From: Phycisphaerales bacterium UBA5793
Lineage (GTDB): Bacteria > Planctomycetota > Phycisphaerae > Phycisphaerales > UBA5793
Direction of reading: 5' to 3'
DNA: 64,000 nt
NCBI GenBank assembly: GCA_002418285.1
Contig: DIDT01000035.1
Coordinates: 59,850 to 123,849, forward strand
The translations under genes and the position numbers were made by a program. The notes under the pieces were generated by a model. It ran no database searches, was not told the DNA's origin, and was given only the letters and a program-made list of their open reading frames with translations. Below, one piece after another: positions 33,908 through 42,993 of this stretch; position 1 is the first letter of the stretch, and every line of letters starts with the position of its first letter.

Positions 33908-36430
33908 ATGTCTCGATGCAAGTCGACCCCGTCCCTGCTTGCCTGCTTCGCACTGGCCACATTCTCCTGCGCCATGTCGCAGCCGGCCCAGCCCGTCGAC
34001 GCCCCGCCCGGCCAGGGCGCCGAAGAACCCATCACCCTCGAACTCATCATGTCCGATCCCGACTGGATCGGCAATGCGCCGCAGGGCGAGTACTGGGCCG
34101 ATGACAGCCAGAGCATCTATTACTCGCGCAAGCAGCCCGGCTCCGACGAGCGCGATCTCATCCAGATCGACCTGACCGGCAGCGTCATCCGCATCGTCAG
34201 CGACGAAGAGCAGCCCTTCATCGATACGCGCAGCGGCTCCTACAGCAGCGACTACTCCTGGAAGGTCTACACCCGCGGCGGCAACCTCTTCGTCAAGGAC
34301 TTCGCCGACGGCAAGACCACTCAGCTCACGCGCACGAGCGAGAACATCAGCGGCGTCGAAGTCATGCACGGCGATCAGCGCATCATGTTCCGACGCAACG
34401 GCACTCTCATCATCCGCGAACTCCGCACCGGCATCGAGACCCAGCCCGCCGACCTGCGCAACCAGGACGAACCCGACGACAAGAAAGACGACAAGAAAAA
34501 GCAGGACTACCTCACCGCCCAGCAGGAGCGGCTCTTCGACATCATCAAAGAGAACAAGGAGAAACGCGAAGCAGCGCAGGAGAGGCGAAAGGAAGAAACC
34601 GAGGCCGACTCCACGCGACTCAAGCCCTGGTACCTCGGCAAAGGCATCGACATTCGCGGGACCGACCTCTCGCCCGATGGTCGCTGGATGCTGGTGCGCA
34701 CGGCAAAGTCCGGCGCCAAGTCCGGCCGCAACGACACCATGCCCCAGTTCGTCACCGAAGACGGCTACCTCGCCACCCGCACCGTACGCGAAAAGGTGGG
34801 TACAAGTGAAGTCGTCGGCGAAAAGCTCATCCTCCTCGATCTCGAGTCGCACGAGCGACACGATCTCGACCTCAGCGTGTTGCCCGGCATCAGCGATGAT
34901 CCCTTTGCGAAGCCGCAGGAGAAGAGCAAAAAAACCGATGGCGACCGGGCCGGTGGAAATGAACAACCCGATGCACCGACAGAGGAGAAAAAAGCCGAAC
35001 CGCGCCCCGTCACCGTCCGCCGCATCACGTGGAACGAAGACGGCACCGCCGTCATCATGCAGATCTTCTCCGAAGACAGCAAGGACCGCTGGATCACATC
35101 CGTTGACTTCGACGACCTTACCCTCAAGCCCCAGCATCACCTCCGCGACCCTGCCTGGATCAGTTGGGGCTTTGCCGACATGGGCTGGCTCGCGGACGGG
35201 CGCACCTTTTACTACCTCAGTGAAGAAGACGGCTACTCGCACCTCTACCGCAAGGCGCTGGACGACGACCAGGCGACGCAACTGACCTCAGGCCGCTACG
35301 AGGTGTCAGGCGTCCGCCAGAGCCGCGACAAAAAACGCCTCTACTACACCGCCAACGCTTCGCATCCCGGCGTCTACGAAGCGTGGATGATCGACCCCGC
35401 CACCGGCCGTGCAAAGCAACTCACCACGCTCGGCGGTATGAACGACTGGTCACTCTCCCCCGACGAGACGCACCTGCTCATCTCGCACTCCACGACAACG
35501 CGCCCCGCAGAGCTGTACGTACAGTCAATCGACCCCCTCCGCGAAGCCAAACAAGTGACGTGGACGGTGAGCGGTCGCTTCGCCTCCAAACCCTGGGTCG
35601 AGCCGCGCATCGTTGAGGTTCCTTCGAGTGAAGTGGATCAACCCATCTACTCGCGTCTCTACCTGCCGCCGAAGGACACCCGACAACCGCGCCCCGCCGT
35701 CATCTTCATTCACGGCGCCGGCTACCTTCAGGATGCCCACTACGGCTGGTCCTATTACTACCACGAGTTCATGTTTCACACGCTCCTGGCCCAGCGCGGC
35801 TACGTCGTGCTCGACATGGACTACCGCGCCAGCGCCGGCTACGGCCGCGACTGGCGCACCGCTATCTATCGTCAGATGGGTACGCCCGAACTCGTCGACC
35901 TCCGCGACGGTGTGAACTGGCTCGCCGAACATTGTAATGTCGATCCCAAGCGCGTGGGAACCTACGGCGGGTCCTATGGCGGCTTCCTCACTCTGATGGC
36001 TTTGTTCCGCGACCCCGACCTCTTCGCCTGCGGCGCCGCCTTGCGGCCCGTCACCGACTGGGCACACTACAACCACGGCTACACTGCCAACATTCTCGAC
36101 ACTCCCGACATCGCTCCCGAGGCCTACGAACGCAGCTCACCCATCGAATTCGCCGACGGCCTGCAGAACCCGCTGCTCATCTGCCATGGAATGCTTGATG
36201 ACAACGTCTTCGTCGAAGACACCATCCGTCTCGCACAGCGCCTGATCGAACTGAAGAAACAGGACTGGGAGGTCGCTCTTTTCCCAGTCGAGGCGCACGC
36301 CTTCACCGAGCCGACCTCATGGCTCAATGAGTATCGCCGCATTTACAAGTTGTTCGAAGATCACCTGTGGATCGTGCCGGAAAACGCCGCACAATCGACT
36401 ACGATGGAGCCCACCGCGGGCCGGCGATGA
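33908..36430 (+). CDS. Secreted S9 family prolyl oligopeptidase (DPP-IV-like)
   Basis: An 840-residue exported serine peptidase with a signal peptide ending near CAMSQ. Residues about 40-560 read as a beta-propeller; the alpha/beta-hydrolase domain follows. The catalytic triad is Ser689 (TYGGSYGG), Asp764 (HGMLDDNVF) and His797 (VEAHAF). Two highly charged insertions interrupt the propeller, at about residues 190-235 (Asp/Lys/Glu-rich) and 335-375, similar in style to the linkers of the exported amidohydrolases further along. It should cleave short peptides, often after proline, outside the cytoplasm. The aminotransferase gene begins 44 bp after its stop. Confidence 0.92.
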   Translation: MSRCKSTPSLLACFALATFSCAMSQPAQPVDAPPGQGAEEPITLELIMSDPDWIGNAPQGEYWADDSQSIYYSRKQPGSDERDLIQIDLTGSVIRIVSDEEQPFIDTRSGSYSSDYSWKVYTRGGNLFVKDFADGKTTQLTRTSENISGVEVMHGDQRIMFRRNGTLIIRELRTGIETQPADLRNQDEPDDKKDDKKKQDYLTAQQERLFDIIKENKEKREAAQERRKEETEADSTRLKPWYLGKGIDIRGTDLSPDGRWMLVRTAKSGAKSGRNDTMPQFVTEDGYLATRTVREKVGTSEVVGEKLILLDLESHERHDLDLSVLPGISDDPFAKPQEKSKKTDGDRAGGNEQPDAPTEEKKAEPRPVTVRRITWNEDGTAVIMQIFSEDSKDRWITSVDFDDLTLKPQHHLRDPAWISWGFADMGWLADGRTFYYLSEEDGYSHLYRKALDDDQATQLTSGRYEVSGVRQSRDKKRLYYTANASHPGVYEAWMIDPATGRAKQLTTLGGMNDWSLSPDETHLLISHSTTTRPAELYVQSIDPLREAKQVTWTVSGRFASKPWVEPRIVEVPSSEVDQPIYSRLYLPPKDTRQPRPAVIFIHGAGYLQDAHYGWSYYYHEFMFHTLLAQRGYVVLDMDYRASAGYGRDWRTAIYRQMGTPELVDLRDGVNWLAEHCNVDPKRVGTYGGSYGGFLTLMALFRDPDLFACGAALRPVTDWAHYNHGYTANILDTPDIAPEAYERSSPIEFADGLQNPLLICHGMLDDNVFVEDTIRLAQRLIELKKQDWEVALFPVEAHAFTEPTSWLNEYRRIYKLFEDHLWIVPENAAQSTTMEPTAGRR

Positions 36431-36474
36431 GCGCCGTGCCCACTCGCCGTCGCGTCAAACAAGGAGAGGTCGAG

Positions 36475-37734
36475 ATGACAGGGATCGCAGAACCCATGAG
36501 CGCCTTTCGCCAGTTGCCTTTCATGGGCGTCATTCGCGTCAACGAAGAAGCCATGAAGATCGGCTATCGCATGGGCGACCCAAACTGGTCCAACCTCGGC
36601 CAGGGACAGCCCGAGATCGGCGTGCTGCATGGCGCTCCGCCACGATACAACAATCTCAAGATCGACCTCAACGACCACGGCTACGGTCCCGTCGAAGGTC
36701 TGCCCGAACTGCGACAGGCCGTTGCCGATCACTACAACCGCCTCTACCGCCTCGACAAGTCATCGCAGTACACGATGGAGAACGTCGCGATCGCTGCGGG
36801 CGGCCGACTCGCGCTCTCCCGTTGCGGCGCCACCATGGCCGACATTCGCCTGGGCTACTTCACTCCCGACTACACCGCTTACGAAGACCTGCTGACCACC
36901 TTTGACCACCTCGATCCGGAATGGATTGAACTCACCGCCGACACCGCCTTTCGCATCGACCCCGACCAGCTCGACGCGCGCGTGCAGCGCGATGGCCTGG
37001 GCGCCCTGCTCATCAGCAACCCGTGCAATCCAACCGGCGTCGTGATCCACGGCGAAGACCTTGCCGCCTGGGTTCAGATGGCCCGCCGTCGCAACTGCAC
37101 CCTGCTCATGGACGAGTTCTATTCCCACTTCGTCTACGGCCCCGCGTTCAATGGCGCCGTCAGCGTCGCGCCCTACGTCGAAGATGTGAACGAAGACCCG
37201 GTCGTGATCTTCGATGGGCTGACCAAGTGCTTCCGCTATCCTGGTTGGCGCGTCGGCTGGGTCGTCGCCCCGCGCGATGTCATTCGCTCGCTCACCGCGG
37301 CCGGCAGTTTCCTCGATGGCGGCCCCTGCCGCCCCATTCAGCGTGCAGCCATCGAAGTCCTCCAGCCCCAGCGTGCCGACCAGGAAACGCAGGCCGTGCG
37401 CAACGAGTTCGCCATCAAGCAGCGCCTCACCATCGACAGCCTCACCGCACTGGGCATCGAGTTCCCCGGCAAACCCGAGGGAACCTTCTACGCATGGGGG
37501 AGCGTGGAGAATCTCCCGGCGCCGCTCAACGATGGCGAAGGCTTCATGCGCGAAGCATTCAAGCATCGTGTGCTCACGGTGCCCGGCGAATACTTTGATG
37601 TGAACCCGCACCGCCGCCGCACCGGCCGCTCACCTCTCTCGGGTTTCGTGCGCTTCTCGTTCGGCCCGCCACGCGCCAACCTGCAGGCCGGCCTCGATCG
37701 TCTCGGCGAGATGATGGCCACGTTCGCCAAGTAA
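36475..37734 (+). CDS. Class I/II pyridoxal-phosphate aminotransferase
   Basis: A 419-residue fold-type I aminotransferase. The PLP lysine lies in DGLTKCFRYPGWRVGW, cofactor ring contacts in SNPCNPTGV and MDEFYSHF, and the carboxylate-binding Arg in FVRFSFG near the C-terminus. The substrate cannot be assigned; the sequence is not a standard aspartate or aromatic aminotransferase. AAGGAGAGG lies about 7 bp before the ATG at 36475, which decides the start over an ATG at 36427 overlapping the S9 peptidase stop. Probably co-transcribed with the peptidase, which would fit use of amino acids released from peptides. Confidence 0.87.
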   Translation: MTGIAEPMSAFRQLPFMGVIRVNEEAMKIGYRMGDPNWSNLGQGQPEIGVLHGAPPRYNNLKIDLNDHGYGPVEGLPELRQAVADHYNRLYRLDKSSQYTMENVAIAAGGRLALSRCGATMADIRLGYFTPDYTAYEDLLTTFDHLDPEWIELTADTAFRIDPDQLDARVQRDGLGALLISNPCNPTGVVIHGEDLAAWVQMARRRNCTLLMDEFYSHFVYGPAFNGAVSVAPYVEDVNEDPVVIFDGLTKCFRYPGWRVGWVVAPRDVIRSLTAAGSFLDGGPCRPIQRAAIEVLQPQRADQETQAVRNEFAIKQRLTIDSLTALGIEFPGKPEGTFYAWGSVENLPAPLNDGEGFMREAFKHRVLTVPGEYFDVNPHRRRTGRSPLSGFVRFSFGPPRANLQAGLDRLGEMMATFAK

Positions 37735-37762
37735 TCGCCAGTCCCAGCCGCGCCAAAAAGTC

Positions 37763-37798
37763 AGCAGGCCCCATGCCCGTTGCGGGATGGAGCCTGCT
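37763..37798 (+). terminator. Long hairpin after the aminotransferase gene, possible terminator
   Basis: AGCAGGC (37763-37769) pairs with GCCTGCT (37792-37798), and the interior extends as CCAT/ATGG and CCCG/CGGG around loop TTG, giving an almost continuous 15-bp stem 28 bp after the stop. There is no T run, so it may terminate by another mechanism or stabilise the mRNA end. The rest of the 318-bp gap to the sigma gene contains one further hairpin (see 37991) and no gene that I can support. Confidence 0.45.
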
Positions 37799-37990
37799 GT
37801 GCCGGATGATGCGAAGGGTTGGTCGGGAACGGTTTATTATCCCGGAAGAATCCGGTGTCTGGCATAGTAGTTAGCCGAGCAACCGGCGCATCTGTTCACT
37901 CAGATACTCGCGGTTCGCCGTTCAGGTGGACAGCGACTTGTTGAGAATCTCGGACCATCCGATCAATTTGTGCGATGTTCTTGCCGGGAG

Positions 37991-38014
37991 AGGAGGTAAT
38001 CTCCTCCTTTTTTA
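37991..38014 (+). terminator. Intrinsic terminator or attenuator in front of the ECF sigma gene
   Basis: AGGAGG (37991-37996) pairs with CCTCCT (38003-38008), followed by a run of T ending near 38013. It lies 39 bp before the sigma factor ATG, so a transcript starting upstream would be attenuated. The AGGAGG arm is itself Shine-Dalgarno-like. A separate GGAGGA at 38042-38047 serves the sigma gene. Confidence 0.45.
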
Positions 38015-38052
38015 TCAAAAATAGGCTATGCTCTACCGGCCGGAGGATTCTC

Positions 38053-38667
38053 ATGGCAAATCCAAAGACGGACAGGAAGACCAAACCAGTGCAGGTCGAG
38101 GCGCCAGCCCACGATCTTACAAACGCCGGCGAAGCTTCTGACGCAGCCGACGCAGCCGCCCGGGTGCTTCCTGCCATCTACGACGAACTCCGCGCCTTGG
38201 CTGGGTCCTACATGTCCCACCGACGCAAGGACCAAACCCTTCAGCCCACCGCGCTCGTGCACGAAGCCTACCTCCGTCTCGCCGAGGGCCACAAGGTTGA
38301 TGTCAAGAGCCGCACCCACTTCTTCGCCATGGCCGCCCAGGCGATGCGCTGGGTCCTTGCCGACCACGCCCGCCAGCGCTGCGCCGACAAGCGCGGCGGC
38401 GACTGGTGCCGCGTGACCCTCAACGAATCGCTCACTCCCGACAGGGCCCACGCCGAACTCGACACGACAACGCTTCTCGATCTGCTCGAGTCGCTCTCCA
38501 AAAAAGATGCTCGGGCGGCGCGCATCGTCGAACTTCGCTTCCTCGCCGGCTTGAGCATCGCCGAAACAGCTCAGGCCATGAGCCTCTCCGAGGGCACGAT
38601 CAAGAACGAATGGCGCTGGGTCCGCGCCTGGCTCATCGAGCAACTCGCCCGGGAGAAGTCTTCGTGA
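38053..38667 (+). CDS. ECF RNA polymerase sigma factor, TIGR02999-like
   Basis: A 204-residue sigma factor of the ECF group common in planctomycetes. Region 2 includes LVHEAYLRLAEG and HFFAMAAQAMRWVLADHARQR (promoter melting), and region 4 is the helix-turn-helix RFLAGLSIAETAQAMSLSEG followed by NEWRWVRAWL. The N-terminal 40 residues are a hydrophilic extension. GGAGGA lies about 6 bp before the ATG at 38053. Its stop overlaps the GTG start of the kinase gene, so sigma and kinase are made together; in such pairs the kinase is thought to replace a classical anti-sigma factor, but targets here are unknown. Confidence 0.93.
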   Translation: MANPKTDRKTKPVQVEAPAHDLTNAGEASDAADAAARVLPAIYDELRALAGSYMSHRRKDQTLQPTALVHEAYLRLAEGHKVDVKSRTHFFAMAAQAMRWVLADHARQRCADKRGGDWCRVTLNESLTPDRAHAELDTTTLLDLLESLSKKDARAARIVELRFLAGLSIAETAQAMSLSEGTIKNEWRWVRAWLIEQLAREKSS

Positions 38668-40280
38668 GCGAAACGGACGGGTACGACCGCGCCAAGGAAC
38701 TCTTCCTGGCGGCGTACGAACTGCCCGCAGCCGAACGCGCCTCGCTGCTCGACCGCGAGTGCGGCGAAGACGCCGAACTCAGAAAGCGCGTCGAGAATCT
38801 GCTCTCGCTCGATTCTGCGGCCACGAGCATCGGCGACACTTCCGGCTACGAAGGCCCCAGCGCCTTTGAGCGACCGCTTCCAGAGCGCATCGGTCCTTAT
38901 CGCATCACGGGCATCATCGGCGAGGGCGGCATGGGAACGGTCTACGAGGCGGTTCAGCGCCGGCCGCACCGCCGAGTGGCGCTCAAGGTCATTCGCGGCA
39001 TCCTTGCCACAACCCAGGCCATGCGCCGCTTCGAGCGCGAAGTCGAATTGCTCGGACGCCTGCGCCATCCGCAGATGGCCCAGATCTACGACGCTGGCGT
39101 CCATCACGAAGACTCCAACCAGCGATTGCCTCTCCCCTACTTCGCTCTCGAACTCGTCAATGGCAAACCCATCACCGAGTACGCGATCGAACACCATCTG
39201 AGCATCCAGGAGCGACTTCGCCTCATCATCCGCCTGTGCGATGCCGTCGGCTACGCACACCGCAAAGGCGTCATTCACCTCGATCTCAAGCCGGGAAACA
39301 TCCTCGTCGACTACGCGGGCCATCCCAAGATTCTCGACTTCGGCATCGCCCGTGCAACAGAGCAGGAACAGGCTGAGCCCAACGACCCCGATCGCCCGCG
39401 CGTCGTCATGGGCACCGTCCCCTACATGAGCCCGGAGCAGATCCGCGGCGAGCCCAACGAAATCGACACGCGCTCGGACATCTACGCGCTCGGCGCCGTG
39501 TGCTACGAATTGCTCGCGGGCCGCACACCGCACGGCGCCGAGGACATGTCGCCGGCCGAGTCTGTGGACGCCGTCCTCGAACGCGATCCGACGCCGATCA
39601 ACCAGGTGGCAAAAGAACGGATCGCACTCGACCTGGAGCGGATCGTCTTTAAGGCGCTGCATCGCTCGCGTGAGGACCGCTACCAGACCACGCAGGAACT
39701 CGCGCAGGATCTGGAGCGATTCCTCACCGGCGCCCCCGTCTCAGTCACGCCGCACACGGCGTGGTACGTCACCCGGCTCTTTGCGGCGCGACACCGGTTC
39801 ATCGTTGCCGCAGCGCTCATCGCGCTCGGCGTCCTCCTGGCCATGAGCGCGCGCCTTGCGACCCTTTCAATGGCGGCCGAGCACGTCAGTGAGCAACGTG
39901 ACGCTCTGCGCCAGATGGTCGAATCACTCTTGCTCGATCCCCTCACGCCGGCCAACGCCGATGCCCGACTGGATGATCTCACCAAATGGCGCGATGAGCT
40001 GGCCGCGTATGAGACCGTCGATGATCCGCTTCCGACTTTGCTCAATGTCGCAATCGGGCGTTCGCTCATGCTCTCGGGACAGGAGACGACCGCGAGGGAG
40101 ATCCTCGTCCCCGCCGCCGAGCGCCTTCTGACCCAACTCGGCTGGACCGACCCGCGTTCCCGGCAGGCCGCCGCAATCGTGGCAGACTGCTGCGAACGAT
40201 TGGGCGACGCCGAACAAGGGAAGTGGTGGCGGAGAGTCGAGGCCGGGACGGAATCGCGGACCACTCCCCCTGACAACTGA
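38664..40280 (+). CDS. Membrane Ser/Thr protein kinase coupled to ECF sigma factor
   Basis: A 538-residue kinase. After an 85-residue N-terminal region comes the kinase domain (about 78-360): glycine loop GEGGMGTVYEA, VALKVI with the ATP lysine, catalytic loop HLDLKPGN (Leu in place of the usual Arg of HRD), DFGIAR and GTVPYMSPEQ. One transmembrane helix follows at about residues 373-395, and the C-terminal 140 residues are outside the cytoplasm, with a helical, TPR-like look. The GTG at 38664 overlaps the sigma gene stop (GTGA). The missing HRD arginine suggests activation-loop phosphorylation may not be needed. Confidence 0.93.
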   Translation: MSETDGYDRAKELFLAAYELPAAERASLLDRECGEDAELRKRVENLLSLDSAATSIGDTSGYEGPSAFERPLPERIGPYRITGIIGEGGMGTVYEAVQRRPHRRVALKVIRGILATTQAMRRFEREVELLGRLRHPQMAQIYDAGVHHEDSNQRLPLPYFALELVNGKPITEYAIEHHLSIQERLRLIIRLCDAVGYAHRKGVIHLDLKPGNILVDYAGHPKILDFGIARATEQEQAEPNDPDRPRVVMGTVPYMSPEQIRGEPNEIDTRSDIYALGAVCYELLAGRTPHGAEDMSPAESVDAVLERDPTPINQVAKERIALDLERIVFKALHRSREDRYQTTQELAQDLERFLTGAPVSVTPHTAWYVTRLFAARHRFIVAAALIALGVLLAMSARLATLSMAAEHVSEQRDALRQMVESLLLDPLTPANADARLDDLTKWRDELAAYETVDDPLPTLLNVAIGRSLMLSGQETTAREILVPAAERLLTQLGWTDPRSRQAAAIVADCCERLGDAEQGKWWRRVEAGTESRTTPPDN

Positions 40281-40302
40281 TCCCTTCTGATGAGGATTAC
40301 TG

Positions 40303-41301
40303 ATGATCTCCCTTCAAGCCATCTTCGCGGTCGTCACGTCGCTTGCCATCTCTTCACTCGGCTTTGCGAGACCGGGCCAGATCGCTGCGCAGACGACGAC
40401 TCGCGCCCCCGAACCTCCGACGATCGTCTACGTCGTTCGACATGCGGAGAAGAGCGACGCGGATCCCGCGGATCGCGATCCGGCACTGTCACCTGCGGGC
40501 CTTGCGCGGAGCGAGGCGCTCGAAACCGCATTGCAGGAGGCGACCCTCGCGGCTGCATTCGCCACGGAGTACAAACGAACACAACTTACGGTCGAGCCCG
40601 CCGCCAGGTCCCACCACATTCCGGTCACCATCGCCGACGCCAGAAACCCCGCCGGTCTGGCGGCGCGCATCATCCAGGGATTTCGCGGCAAGGCGGTACT
40701 CGTCGCCGGCCACTCCAATACCGTACCCGCCGTGCTCCAGGCCCTTGGAGTTTCTGATGCGCCCAAACTCGCCGAGAGCGACTATGACGACCTCTTCATC
40801 CTCACGCTTGCCGGCGACGCGCCCCCGAGCATGCTTCACCTGCACTACGGCGCGCCCAATACGTCTCCGGCAAGCCAGGTCCAACTTGCCGAGCAAGCCG
40901 CAAACACGCTCGATGCGTTTCACGACGCAGCCGCCAAGGCGGATGAGGACCGCTACTTCAGTTGCTTCGCGCCCAACGGCCTCTTTCTCGGCACCGACGC
41001 CACAGAGCGCTGGACGCTCGATCAGTTCAGGGCTTTCGCCATGCCCTATTTCCAGGGCGAATCCGCATGGGTCTACACACCTGTCGGCCGCAAGGTGAAC
41101 GTGTCCGACGACCTGAAATACGCGTGGTTCGACGAGCAACTCAAGAACGACAAGTACGGCCTGTGCCGTGGCAGCGGAGTACTGCAGCGCATTGACGGCG
41201 CCTGGCGCATCCTTCAGTATCACCTGACCATTCCGATTCCAAATGACATTGCCTCGGACATTGTCAAGCGCATCGCCGCGCATCAACCTGACGGGAAGTG
41301 A
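40303..41301 (+). CDS. Exported histidine phosphatase fused to a SnoaL-like domain
   Basis: A 332-residue protein with signal peptide (cleavage near IAAQ). Residues about 45-185 form a histidine phosphatase domain: VVRHAEK (RHG variant with Ala for Gly) holds the phospho-accepting His, and GHSNTVP the second catalytic His. Residues about 195-332 match a SnoaL-like/NTF2 domain (ANTLDAFHDAAAKADEDRYF, then WRILQYHLTIPIPN), usually a small-ligand-binding or subunit fold. The fusion is unusual. The gene is 22 bp after the kinase gene and may be in its transcript; a phosphatase outside the membrane could not act on the cytoplasmic kinase domain. Confidence 0.83.
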   Translation: MISLQAIFAVVTSLAISSLGFARPGQIAAQTTTRAPEPPTIVYVVRHAEKSDADPADRDPALSPAGLARSEALETALQEATLAAAFATEYKRTQLTVEPAARSHHIPVTIADARNPAGLAARIIQGFRGKAVLVAGHSNTVPAVLQALGVSDAPKLAESDYDDLFILTLAGDAPPSMLHLHYGAPNTSPASQVQLAEQAANTLDAFHDAAAKADEDRYFSCFAPNGLFLGTDATERWTLDQFRAFAMPYFQGESAWVYTPVGRKVNVSDDLKYAWFDEQLKNDKYGLCRGSGVLQRIDGAWRILQYHLTIPIPNDIASDIVKRIAAHQPDGK

Positions 41302-41361
41302 TCCGGGGCGGACATCGCACCTGCCCGTCCGGCCATCACGCCACTCGTCTCACGACGATGA

Positions 41362-42981
41362 TTATGGCTCCAGTTCGCCGTGCAACGTCTTCCAGGCCCT
41401 GACGAACGTCTTAGTCCGAGGATGATCGGCATTCCACACGGGCGCCTGCGGCGCATCGGCCAGCAGGTACAACCCAAGCCCCACCATGCGGTCGATGTGG
41501 CTCATGTTCTCGTAGTCCACCTTCTCCCAGTGATCGCCGCGCTGGTGGTAGTCGGGATAGATGTACGCAACGCAGAGCGTGTGAGCGGGGATGCCCTTGA
41601 TGGCAAACGCGACATTGTCGCTTCGGCTGAAGAAAGACTCGCTGTTGGCCGGGTGGTCATAGACATCCACACCCATCGCCTTGCCCGCCTCGACAAAGGA
41701 ATCCGTCAGCGTCGAGAATGCGTAGCCCGTCAGCGACGCGCGGTTGATCTGCGGCCCTTCGCTGCTGTCGGTGCGGCCGATCTGCTCGAGGTTGATGTTC
41801 CCCACCGTCTGCTCCAGTGGGAAGATCGGATGGCTCGCGTAGTACTGCGAACCCAGCAGCCCTCTCTCCTCGCCGAAAACCGTCATAAACAGGATGCTCC
41901 GCGCCGGTCGATCCTCGGGCGCCAGCGCCCCCAGCGCCCGAGCCAGGGCCATCACGCTGACCGTGCCGCTGCCGTCGTCGTTGGCGCCGTTGAAGATGCT
42001 GTCGCCGTCCACCGGCGAGCCGACGCCGAGATGGTCGTAGTGAGCGGTAACGAGCACATACTCATCGCGCAGCCTGGCATCGCTGCCGCGCAGCAGTCCG
42101 ACGACGTTGCGCAGCTTGACGGGCTCGCCGTGCATCGGACCAAGAACGAGATCAACGGTCCCATCAATCGGACCGTTCTCCAGTGAATCGAACAACGCGA
42201 CCACCTCGGGATCGTGCGACCACATCAGCGGCGGGTTCATTCGGAACCCGCGTCCGCGAGACTCCGGCGAATCCGGATTGACCAGCGTACCGGTGCCGAA
42301 TCCGCTTCCCTTGGGTCCGCTTCGATCAATGCCAATCACCGCCACGACGCCGGCCTTGACGAGCTTGGGCAGCAGCGCCTGCATCGCCATGAACGCATCG
42401 CGACGGGAGGCCTGCGATACGCTCTGGTAGTTCGCCAGGTCCGTGAGCACCACGGCGCCCTTGAGCGCCTCGGCAGCCATTGCGTCCACGGCGTCCGGGT
42501 TAGCTGACGCCACGCGCACCAGCCTCGCTCCGTCAATGTTCAACTCGTCCTCCGTGAGGATCGACATGCGGTCGTAACTCAGCACGAGCGTCTTTCCGCC
42601 GCCGGTGATTCTTCCGGAGAACGCCTCGGCGCCGCGACCGTTGACTTCCCAGCTGGCCGTCTGGAAATAGGCATCATCTCCAACCGGCTCGAGTCCGGCG
42701 CCGCGGAATTGCGATGCGATGTAGTACGCCGCAATCTCCTGTCCCGGCGAAGGTGTGCCCCGGCCTTCCAGCAGGTCACTGGCGATGAACGACAGATCGC
42801 CTGACAGCGAGTCAGGCGTAATGCGATCAAGGACGGAGTGCATGGATGCCGGCACCTTCGACCAGACATCGGTCGCGCCGGCCGTCGTAGCCTGCGCCAG
42901 CGTTGAACCGCCGCCTCCGCCAAGAATCATCGCACCAAGCAGACAGAAGCGCGCAGCAAACAACCCGGTATCGTGTCGCAT
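41362..42981 (-). CDS. Exported M28 family metallopeptidase (aminopeptidase) with PA domain
   Basis: A 539-residue protein with signal peptide (cleavage near STLAQ). The zinc site of family M28 is complete: His314 (TAHYDHLG), bridging Asp336 (NGANDDGSG), the catalytic Glu pair 371-372 (FGEERG), an acidic ligand at Glu399 in INLEQIG where Asp is more common, and His479 (PDYHQRGD). A protease-associated domain is inserted at about residues 130-260. It should remove N-terminal residues from peptides in the periplasm. It is the last gene of the nine-gene amidohydrolase cluster, 12 bp after the AH8 gene, suggesting a joint peptide-degrading role. Confidence 0.92.
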   Translation of the reverse strand: MRHDTGLFAARFCLLGAMILGGGGGSTLAQATTAGATDVWSKVPASMHSVLDRITPDSLSGDLSFIASDLLEGRGTPSPGQEIAAYYIASQFRGAGLEPVGDDAYFQTASWEVNGRGAEAFSGRITGGGKTLVLSYDRMSILTEDELNIDGARLVRVASANPDAVDAMAAEALKGAVVLTDLANYQSVSQASRRDAFMAMQALLPKLVKAGVVAVIGIDRSGPKGSGFGTGTLVNPDSPESRGRGFRMNPPLMWSHDPEVVALFDSLENGPIDGTVDLVLGPMHGEPVKLRNVVGLLRGSDARLRDEYVLVTAHYDHLGVGSPVDGDSIFNGANDDGSGTVSVMALARALGALAPEDRPARSILFMTVFGEERGLLGSQYYASHPIFPLEQTVGNINLEQIGRTDSSEGPQINRASLTGYAFSTLTDSFVEAGKAMGVDVYDHPANSESFFSRSDNVAFAIKGIPAHTLCVAYIYPDYHQRGDHWEKVDYENMSHIDRMVGLGLYLLADAPQAPVWNADHPRTKTFVRAWKTLHGELEP

Positions 42982-42993
42982 GTTCAGTGGTCC

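Noticed and set aside
33518..35281. 587-codon minus-strand open frame
   Set aside because: Antisense to the S9 peptidase, whose catalytic triad is on the other strand. The Val/Leu/Phe-rich reading mirrors the acidic codons.
38664..40280. Pseudokinase reading of the sigma-linked kinase
   Set aside because: Only the HRD arginine is changed (HLD). The catalytic Asp, DFG, ATP lysine and glycine loop are all intact, so an active kinase is more likely.
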